Of a stretch of 64,000 bases of DNA, positions 56,021-64,000 are shown one piece after another (the first letter of the stretch is position 1; every line of letters begins with the position of its first letter). The notes under the pieces are model-generated. The model had not been told where the DNA came from. It saw only the letters and a list, made by a program, of their open reading frames with translations, and searched no databases. The stretch is from Holothuria scabra (lineage: Eukaryota > Echinodermata > Holothuroidea > Aspidochirotida > Holothuriidae): positions 9,067,787-9,131,786 of the forward strand of contig CM074195.1 of NCBI GenBank assembly GCA_037179385.1. The letters are read 5' to 3'. Made by a program: the position numbers and the translations under genes.

Positions 56021-56529
56021 TGAAGTTTTCGTGAAAGGATCCACTTAAGTTGGTCTCCAGTCACACACCCCACCCCCCCCCCCACCCGCCAATTATATCC
56101 AACCTCCTATCTCCTACAAAGAGAAACACCATACCAGGGAGATAATGAGCAGAGAGTAAAATAAATAATAAAAGAGTTACAGAAACGTGATTAAAAATAC
56201 ACACTCATACACACGCATGTATACAAAAAGGAGAAGGGGCGGTGCCCGACCAGATTTAAACCAATGGGATAGTTCGTCAATTCGTGCGCGCATGGAATCG
56301 TTGGGCATCAGTGTAAGATACACAAGTCGAGCTCAGCACAAAGTGTAAGGCGCTCCATTGTTTTCGTACAGTACCGTGCGTGTATACACCACTATTGCAC
56401 AAATTTGACTAACCAACCCGAACGAACATAAGAACCCAGCCATATTTTACAGGTGAAGAGCAGTCCCCCAAACTTATTTTCAAAGTATCTTTCATCATAG
56501 TTTTTAACTTCAATAAATTGTATGCTCAT
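56021..56529. other. Intergenic; nothing recognised
   Basis: It begins with a repeat of a short downstream segment (AAGTTTTCGTGAAAGGATCC at about 56021 matches the related stretch at about 55746). No gene is visible. Confidence 0.45.
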
Positions 56530-56690
56530 TTTAAAACAAGCACTTTCATTTAGTACATTTCACATTTGAAGAGAAGAATTGTTATCACGTGACTCTCAAC
56601 AGCCCATCATGGAACAAGAAGTCTACTACTCTTCTTCAAGTTGGGGTGATTGCTCTCAGTGCCCTTTAAAATGCATATTTCTAGGCAATT
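56530..56690 (+). repeat. Dispersed repeat family E, copy 3
   Basis: CACATTTGAAGAGAAGAATT, TATCACGTGACTCTCAACAG, GGAACAAGAAGTC and TTCAAGTTGGGGTGATTG align in order with copies 1 and 2. Confidence 0.65.
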
Positions 56691-56784
56691 TAGACACAGC
56701 TAACTGCACCGATCCCCACTTATGATTCCACATTATGTTTTGAGTTTGTTTCAGTTTCAGTTTATTTCTTCCATCTTGCGTAGT

Positions 56785-56832
56785 ATATTACATAACATCA
56801 TCATGTATATTACATAACATCATCATGTATAT
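56785..56832. repeat. Short tandem duplication of about 25 bp
   Basis: TATTACATAACATCATCATG occurs twice in a row, the second copy followed by TATATAC. Confidence 0.85.
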
Positions 56833-56911
56833 ACATAAACAAATATTTATAATTATTGCAACAATAATGGCTAGGTTAAGAAAAAATGAATAAAAGGAAC
56901 ACGCAGCGAAT

Positions 56912-57045
56912 TTTGGAATGGGGGGGGGGGCTAATCATTAGAGCGAACCAATATATTCAACAATATAAAAGCAATAAAGGGTGGCCAAAAATGCCTACGG
57001 AAGAAAATTGAGGCTCAACCCCTTCGCCGCCCGCGGCGATTAGAA
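56912..57045. repeat. Dispersed repeat family G, copy 2
   Basis: GGGGGGCTAATCATTAGAGC, CCAATATATTCAACAATAT, GGTGGCCAAAAATGCC and GAGGCTCAACCCC parallel the copy at 52558. It ends in CCGCCCGCGGCG. Confidence 0.55.
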
Positions 57046-57212
57046 GGATTGGCGCATGCATAGCAACGAAAACGAATTACCGAACTCGCTTATTGCTTAG
57101 TAACTTAGCCGTAAAACTTCATCTACCTAAAGAACTTAAGGGTAATTCACCAGGACATTTGGCCCAGACTGCAAGCACCATCCACCAGGGAGTCGAACGC
57201 CTTAAGCCACAG

Positions 57213-57603
57213 ACATATTACAACGACTTCGCCGGATCGGATTCCGATCCGATTTTTCAGGTCTTTCTTAAAATCTTCTCTATCTCCGGACAGAAAGAGC
57301 CACAATTTGTCAACCAGAGTAATCATATGACTTGCATATGATGTCTCAAAAAATCAAACGCCCACTGAGTTTTTTTTTCGTGACGTCACACAGCCTTTTA
57401 TTTTTTATTGATAAATCTGTCTATCGATGTGTCGTCACGGAATAATTAGCATAAATTTAACTTTCATAATCCTGTGTTACAACTCATATATTTACACAGG
57501 TTGGCATATTTTTTGGCTTTTTCCAACCAGGGATGGAGCAGACTTTTTCGAAAACCCACAAAAATCGGATCCGAATCTGATTATCCTAATTCGTTGTATT
57601 AAG
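57213..57603. mobile_element. MITE family B, copy 4, with terminal inverted repeats
   Basis: The left end TATTACAACGACTTCGCC and the right end (inward) TAATACAACGAATTAGG start about 40 bp of imperfect inverted repeat, each closing with GGATCCGATTTTT-like or GATCCGATTTTT sequence. The interior 57347-57567 nearly duplicates copy 3. Confidence 0.65.
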
Positions 57604-57955
57604 ACCGCCGCTTTAGATGAAAAAGCTCAAACAGATTACACGATGTTGCTTTCCATTTGTAGTTTTAAGGCCCAGTTTTCTTACCCCAGTACCAATTCTC
57701 CTAACGTTCATACTGAAGCCCATCCCACAATGGTCTGAAATTCATCCTCATCCAGACACAATCTCAGTTTATTGCTTCAGGATGAGTATAGAAAAACTCA
57801 ATTTATGTAATCAAAACACTCTCAGTATCGTTTATGCTGTGTAATATAAGTTTTGGCACTCTGCATTGTTTGAATTAGCTGTCAATCAAAGAGCTGAGCC
57901 AATTGAGAATTTTGGTACCCGGGTACCCAAATTGTAGTTTGGGGTGAGAGGTTTG
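57604..57955 (+). repeat. Dispersed repeat family C, copy 3
   Basis: It follows family B copy 4 directly. ATTGCTTCAGGATGAGTATA, TATGTAATCAAAACACTCTC and GCTGTCAATCAAAGAGCTGA match the copy at 7676. GGTACCCGGGTACC (about 57916) is a perfect 14-bp palindrome at its end. Confidence 0.65.
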
Positions 57956-58496
57956 GCCCTTTAAGATTGAATGAGAAACATAACAAGACACAGAGAAGTT
58001 TACAATGCTCAACAAATAATCAAAGAGAATGGTGAGTAACTAGTGGAAATAGCAAACATCGGATTGATAAGTTGGGAGTAATATCATATTGAATGGAAAA
58101 GTGTCTAAATTGCACTTACATCATTAGTTACATATCACCACAATCTTTATTGAACGCTATTCCTTATCACCAATAAACACAAGCCATAGCTTTGTGTCCT
58201 CAGTAATGGAACATCATTTACATTTTTTTTTTAAATTTCGATGAAGAAATTATTTTTGGGCAAAAAGTTACAGAATTTGTATTTGTTAGAGACCTGTTTC
58301 TTGAAAAGTAGTCTGGACTGTACTGTACTGTTCTGTCCTGTTTTGAATCATCATTTGTTCTGTCCAGTGTCTATAAGTATGAGATAAAAAATGTGATTTC
58401 TTCCTAAAAATGAACGCAACATTTCACCTTTAAAGTTTCAGAACAGCTTCAATTTGGACCTCTACAACATGGAATATGGTGGGGAGAACGGTAAAA
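57956..58496. other. Intergenic; nothing recognised
   Basis: No supported exon or repeat. Confidence 0.5.
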
Positions 58497-58750
58497 TACT
58501 CTCTAAAAGATGTTGTGTAGAATTTACACAACGTTCTGTGACTAGTCCACCAATTAACAAATGCGTAGAAAGTACACATGGTTGTGTAATAAATTTACAC
58601 AACATGTGTATAAATTACACAGTGTTGTGTAAATTTTACACATGTTGTGTAAATTTTTTACAGAACCATGTGTACTTTCTACACATTTGTTGATTGGTGG
58701 ACTAGTCACACAACGTTGTGTAAATTCTACACAACATTTTTTAGAGTGTA
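58497..58750. mobile_element. 254-bp foldback MITE, near-complete palindrome
   Basis: The left arm starts TACTCTCTAAAAGATG and the right arm (inward) TACACTCTAAAAAATG. Both continue through GTTGTGTAGAATTTACACAA, GACTAGTCCACCAAT, AACAAATG and GTAGAAAGTACACATGGTT, so nearly the whole element is two inverted arms of about 125 bp. Both ends carry TA. The interior repeats TTACACAA and TTGTGTAA. Confidence 0.88.
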
Positions 58751-58769
58751 ATGGTCCATTCATTGTTTG

Positions 58770-58865
58770 GACCGAATGTGTGGTCTAGTTGGTAGAGATC
58801 CTACTTTCACTTTAAGGGTCCGCGCTCCGGTTCCCAGGCCAAATCATACCAAAGACTTTAAAAAT
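58770..58865 (+). repeat. tRNA-derived SINE fragment
   Basis: A box GTGTGGTCTAGTTGGTAGAG and B box CCGGTTCCCAGG have tRNA-like spacing. The downstream AAATCATACCAAAGACTTTA resembles the sequence after the B box in the SINE at 23441, so both probably belong to one family. Confidence 0.6.
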
Positions 58866-59011
58866 GAAACTTACTCTTCTTTCAATTTAATTAATCATCT
58901 GCAAACGTTTTCAAACGAGTTGTAGAAAAATAGGCATATGAATTTTGTGAAAATGACAAAAGAACTGCGATGTAATTACCGTCGATAACTGACAGGACAG
59001 ATACTTTTCTG

Positions 59012-59433
59012 TCAAATTAATTGACTGTTCAATGCTTGTAACAGAGCTGAATACAAGGAAAGGAATACTATGGAAGAAGTAAATCGGTGTACTTTTCGAT
59101 AACCTGACAAGGAGAAGAAAAGTACATGTGAAAAACTGCAGGACAATTTTAATAGCCGAATTACTTTTTCGGCAGCTAAAATAAAACAGTGAAAGATTAA
59201 TCATTGTAGCTGACATTGTGGGAATCTATACTGTAAGGAACGAATAAAAAGCTAAAATCATTTCATGCCAGAAGGCAGAAAAAACCAAAAAAACGTAAGT
59301 ACTTCTTTACAAATCAAGAACGCACGACTAATGAACTAACTTCTAACAGCCAACTTAACTTTGAACTTACTGCCGTTGTTCCTGATGCTCCGCATAAGGA
59401 ATGGAACAGGGATCACAATCCAGTTGCCCATAA
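59012..59433 (-). CDS. Possible two-exon gene end, unrecognised
   Basis: The exon at 59433-59371 (acceptor CATTTTCCAG; donor GTAAGT) reads MGNWIVIPVPFLMRSIRNNG after two bases completing an upstream codon. The exon at 59175-59012 (acceptor TTTTATTTTAG) continues in phase as AEKVIRLLKLSCSFSHVLFF and 32 more residues to a TGA. Both splice sites are strong and the intron is 195 bp. The translation is hydrophobic and no family was recognised. The ATG in the first exon could be the start codon if what lies upstream is untranslated. It may still be chance. Confidence 0.3.
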
Positions 59434-60974
59434 CTGGAAAATGTCTGAAGATACCTAGATTAAACCGGATGCGTAGAACCTCTCCGCCGACCAGGGAGTT
59501 GTCAGGGTCCCTGATCCGACCTTGCCTTTAATGCTTGTTTTGTTTGCTTTGTCCCATCATTTTGTCGCAGATTTTAGGTTCTCAAGGAGATGGCCAAATT
59601 GGCCATCATGAAAGATTAAACCATTTTGTTAATACATTGGTGCACGGTATGAAGGTTTAGCTCTAATAATGGGGACTGTATAAAATAACCACAGTGTGAA
59701 GGTCTTCCTGCTAGAAGCCAATCGATAGTAATCTGTTGCAGATAAAAACTAGTATCCATAAAAACGCAGGGAGAGGTTGGTTCTTATCGACATCAGATGT
59801 TTGTAACCTCGCGACTATTTTTCATGTATGCTGTTGTAAAACATTGAACAAGCTTCTATTGTGACCTCGCGTACTTATTTTAATTCTAAACATCTTTAGC
59901 AACGCTGTTAACCAATGTGAACTAATCTAAAGATCTTGAAAGTTGTTTTGCTAAGATCATGTGCATTAAGCTTATACGTGTTTTTCAGACAACCTAGAAC
60001 GATAAAGACCGCGAATCCGAGAGGATTGAACAAGGACATTATAAGGTCAATTATTGTCCATTGGTAGTGGCGTCGCCAGAATTTTCATCGATGAAAAGAA
60101 TTAAAATGGCAAAAGGATTTTGGAGGGCACCGCTAGAGGCACTCATTGCACCGGAAGTACCTCGTGGAGGTCCAGGTGCGAATCCCCAGAAGGTCTTGGT
60201 TTTTAACTCATTAAAACCATCAATGAACCGTAATTCTATTGACCAAAAACTGGTCTGACAATAAGTTGGGTGGCTTGAACTAAGATTTTATTGGTAACAA
60301 AAACACCGATAATAAGGATCAGATACGGTTGATATTTTAATAAGGGGTGGGGGGGGGGGCTGAACTACAGGGAAAGCAATTGATGAGAAGTTAAGTGTAA
60401 TTTTCTAAGGGAAAATGTAATGCTATCATGTCTGAACGGCTACATTGCCTGAACGTCTTTCTCAATTGGCGCACAGAGTAGTGAAAATTTTGAAAAAAGC
60501 CAGGGAGTTGTTACAACTCCCTGAAAAAACGTAAACCCTCAGACAGCTGAAAATGACGTTTCACATGTATTTTGGGCATTTTTGTTTTCATTTGAAAAAG
60601 TAAGCTATTTCTGCCTTTCCTTGTCCAAAGGAGAACAAATAATACGAAATCTGGCGGTCACACTTTGAAAACAAAATACATACTGTTGAATCCTCCTCAA
60701 TACCATTTGGGAAGCACACGGACGGCCCAACGTTTTCCAGGAGGCACGTGCCTCCATGCAGTCAATTCTCACCCAAGATACATTATAAGTAGTCTACAGT
60801 AGTTCTCGTGGCGCAGTTCCTTTCATGGACAACAAATTAAAAAAAATGCAGAGTGTTATAGCTAATATTACATAGCATGAACTGAAAGTGTTCTGATTGC
60901 TCATTTTTGGAATCTAATACACACCATGAACCAATAAGCTGAGATGGTGTCTGGATGGGAAAGAGTTTTAGACA
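59434..60974. other. Intergenic; nothing certain
   Basis: A plus-strand acceptor at about 59988 opens a short frame that is not convincing. A hairpin with 11-bp arms (AGGGAGTTGT type) lies at 60501-60523. A G run lies at about 60346-60359. Confidence 0.4.
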
Positions 60975-61080
60975 GCATGGGCGGCGATCACGGGGGTGGG
61001 GGACGGGGGACATGCCCCCAGTAATTTTTAGGGAACTTCTTATCAAATCCCCCCCCCCTCCCACAATATTTGAGACATGA
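60975..61080. repeat. G-tract repeat with GGGGGACATGCCCCC motif
   Basis: GGCGGCGATCACGGGGGTGG leads to GGGGGACATGCCCCCAG, and about 30 bp later a run of about 9 C. It resembles the repeats at 48787 and 49490. Confidence 0.55.
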
Positions 61081-63429
61081 AGAAAAGATATGTGCAGCCG
61101 ATTTTTTTTTATAATTAATAGACTTGACAATATACAGTGCGGTCGATGAGAGTCGTTTAGTTAATTTTTGGAGCAGTTTGTTCTTGTATTGCAACATGCA
61201 ACTTTCCGTCGCGTAGCGCTTGTTTCTCCACAATTACATTTTGTTTCAACTGCTAAATTTGAGTTTTAGATATGTTGATTCAATAAAACTATAATTTCAT
61301 ACAAAGAGCTACCCGCGGAGCGGACTCTGGTTTTCAGCTCCTCTGTTTCAAATATGACTGAACAAGGAATATGTCGTACAGCCTGCTACACAGGCAAACA
61401 AACAGCCCAGCTGTAGTTATTCTACCGAAACAAGATCGATAAACAGAAGTTCTCTCTTTGTTGCTGTTTGGAAGATTCTTTAGTCAGACACAAAATTGCA
61501 TTAAAAAGAAAGTAAAGAGTCTCGGTAATAAAGTCAGGGTGGTCAAAGGAGATTATCTAGTCCCTAACGCCGGTGCCTATTTTTTCACCACAATCACCTT
61601 TTTATGGGAAAGCAAACTTCTAAAGCTGAATGATCTTTTCTTAATCATCAAACTCAAAAGTTTCAGGGTAAGTGAAATGTGCAGAAAATTCACTGACTTA
61701 CATGCCCTTCAGGATAATTTTGTGAACAATTACGTAATAGGGTTAGCATCTGCACAAGAGAAAACTCGAGACAGATGAAAAGATTCTTCCATTTTCTTAA
61801 CAGGAGTCCAATATTTTCAGTTTTTCTTGAGCAAAAGACCATTTTGATCCTCCTCACCCGTCCAAGCTGTTTTTCCTGAAATTCTTTCGGAAAATCGTCA
61901 CTTTTGCCTAGGATTCAGGGTGCTGGGTAAGGTGTTCCCCTCTCCCTGTCGTGTCAATCCTTTCATGACCCCTTGGTGAGCCAACTGCTAGTGAATTTTA
62001 CTCAAATTTCTTGCAAAACGTGGGGATATTTTTGGCGTGCAGAAATCACAGTCGAAGTTGAACCGACTGTATGCTTAAGTTAACCTTTAGCAGTGAACTG
62101 TTCCTGTATTAGTGAGTTAGGTGGAGTTTTCGGCAGTTTCCAACCTATCGGTTCAAGTCGACCCGGCCTGCTCCTGTCAAAGCTAAGGACACGCTCAAAC
62201 TTAAGTGTCTGAACATCAACGCTCGAGGTTTCAGGCAGCAACCTCTTTGAGTTCTAGACCGTAACATGTTAAACTTTATGACTGGGTTACTTGATTTTGG
62301 ACTCGTACTCGAACCACAAATTTACCGTTTCTTTTTATCGCGAAAAATCATTCAAAGCCAACACTTATAATAACCAATTTCAATGTCAATGACATGGTTG
62401 CAGAGTGACTCTGCCAATCAATTTCCTGTTCAAAGCTCCATGCTTATTGCAAAAGGAGGTTTTTATAAACTTTGGCATTCTATTCGATCAGTACACTTAC
62501 TAAGTGTCCATTTCTTCTGTTCTTTGTTTCTTTCTTAGTTGCATTTATTGTTTCTTTGTTCTTTTCTCTCTCTCTCTCTTTGTTGTTATTCTCTTTGTTG
62601 TATAGTCTCTTTCATGGACACTAGCTCTTAAATCATTTTTTCTATAGTGCCCTGCCCGTTTTGTATTTCTGTTTACATTTGTACGGACGAAATAAATGAA
62701 TGAATGAAATTCATACAAGAAGAGGTTATTTTTTCGCGGGCACGCCATGAGTCACATCGACGCCACTATCATAAGCTATCTTCGGTAGGCTTGACGTATC
62801 ATGTGAGGCTAGCAAACAGTGACTATCACATTGTATCACTACTGTCTATAATTACAACCATCGCCAACAGATCCCTTGATCGCCCTTGTTGATGTTGTGG
62901 GGTGGGGGGAGGGATAAGCACAAAAATTTCACCGTGGGGTGAGAGTTAACTGCCCGTTCTTCTAATTGAAATCTATACACAGGGAATATCATGTGGAAGC
63001 CTGTGGAGTTGGTGATGAGGGGATATTACAACCTCACGAGCGCCTTACATTATGTATGTATTAGGTAGGCATGCACTCGGGTCGGATGAGACCTACTTAT
63101 ATAGGTATTTAGAAGGGCACACCCACTAATGCGGAGGCGCGGGCAGACCGGCAGGTAAGAAGGCGTCAATGCATGCAGGGAGGTCTTATCACACCTCCCT
63201 GATGCATGTGTACGTATGTTCATACACAGTAAAAATTACGTCAGATTTACAGAAGAAAATGAACTCGCGACAAAAATTACAGAAAAGTTCTGGAAACTTT
63301 TTACCAGAATTTTTCTTTAATCTTTCCCTTGGACTTTTTTCCAATATGTGAATGAACAGCCGCTTTGGGCCATTTTTAAGAGTGCATTCTGCCACTTTTT
63401 GTACTGTGTGCATTTTGGACCTCAAACTC
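61081..63429. other. Intergenic; one unassigned ORF
   Basis: A 106-codon plus-strand frame at 61458-61778 starts with TTG, has no recognised motif and is not called as a gene. An AAATGAATGAATGAA stretch near 62692 resembles the 3' tail of a retroelement. CT-rich sequence lies at 62565-62580. A hairpin (AGGGAGGT, 11-nt gap, ACCTCCCT-type arms) lies at about 63177-63203. Confidence 0.4.
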
Positions 63430-63516
63430 TCTCACACACACACACACACACACTCCCACCCACACGCACACACACACACACACATACATACCCACACACT
63501 ACTCACACACACGTCG
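63430..63516. repeat. CA-rich microsatellite
   Basis: Imperfect (CA)n with CTCCCAC, GC and TACATA interruptions. The His/Thr-rich frames across it are artefacts of the repeat. Confidence 0.95.
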
Positions 63517-64000
63517 CTCGATTTTTCACCTTTTCAAGGAGCCTTAGTCGGTTCGTTATTGTATAAACTCCTTTACAAAAACTAGTTGTCCCGTTGGTTT
63601 GGCCAATTTTGCTCTCAACTTTAAGGAACCCCGTCCATTTTTTCTTCCATAGTTTGTTTACTGGCATACACGTGCTTCCTGTGGGTTCCTTTCCATGTGT
63701 GTTGCATAGCCTAGAAGTTCGTCACTATCAAGTTGTATCTTTTTAAGGGTAGCCTTAATATAATCGAACACACAAGGTTGATGCGTTATACACATATATG
63801 TTATCTCGGAGATAGTAGTCAGTCTCCCTCAGTAAAAGTCAACTGTAAAAAAGGCCGTGGCCGGCCCGACTAACCCTATTTACCCCCAATTGGTTAGAAA
63901 CTGAGCCCTGAAATCTCTTCTAACTAACTGAACCTCAGTATGAGCTCTATTTTGTCTCACCCCTCAAATGACAAATAATTTTTTACTAACTGTACTCCAA
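63517..64000. other. Intergenic; nothing recognised
   Basis: No supported exon or repeat up to the window end. Confidence 0.5.

Noticed and set aside
61458..61778. 106-codon open frame
   Set aside because: Starts with TTG, no homology recognised, no supporting exon neighbours.
63348..63585. His/Thr-rich frames near the window end
   Set aside because: They are produced by the CA microsatellite.

Overview
The window reads as nuclear DNA of a marine invertebrate, probably an echinoderm or a close deuterostome. This rests on style, not on a marker gene. The DNA is AT-rich and gene-poor, with GT/AG introns, several tRNA-derived SINE fragments, many MITE-like inverted-repeat elements, a foldback element like the sea urchin TU elements, frequent TAGGCCT words and very long simple repeats. 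No rRNA, organellar, prokaryotic or viral gene was recognised. All gene models were made by eye from splice-site strength and phase, and none has transcript support.

Layout. 1-2020: a dispersed repeat (family A) is split by a 1.7 kb foldback element with long terminal inverted repeats made of CCGATAATGTAAAAA-type units; the insert holds an exon-like ORF. 5971-6651 (minus): a CUB-like extracellular exon and a possible terminal exon. 7180-8640: copies of dispersed repeats A, C and B.

9223-25083 is the most notable structure: a 15.85 kb element with 17-bp terminal inverted repeats flanked by TTAA. Its plus strand carries a Kolobok-like transposase gene whose first five exons join in phase but whose catalytic body is frameshifted. 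Its minus strand carries a convergent gene whose last exon encodes a complete domain resembling the C-terminal cytoplasmic 'ballast' of the P2X7 receptor. A hAT-like MITE and SINEs are nested inside.

25084-33317: a small minus-strand three-exon gene model (28960-30695), then a 5'-truncated, mutated non-LTR reverse transcriptase ending directly in 348 tandem GAA units. 33318-41932: mostly intergenic, with one isolated exon, a SINE, a 16-bp minisatellite and MITEs. 41933-48180 (plus): a two-exon model for a small secreted protein, whose 5.9 kb intron is packed with MITEs, including a near-identical pair of piggyBac-like elements. 48181-64000: dispersed repeats (families B, C, E, G), a triplicated 183-bp repeat, a 254-bp foldback element, a possible small minus-strand two-exon gene (59012-59433) and a CA repeat.

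No pathway or operon-like organisation is visible. The functional themes are mobile elements and a few small extracellular or unknown proteins.
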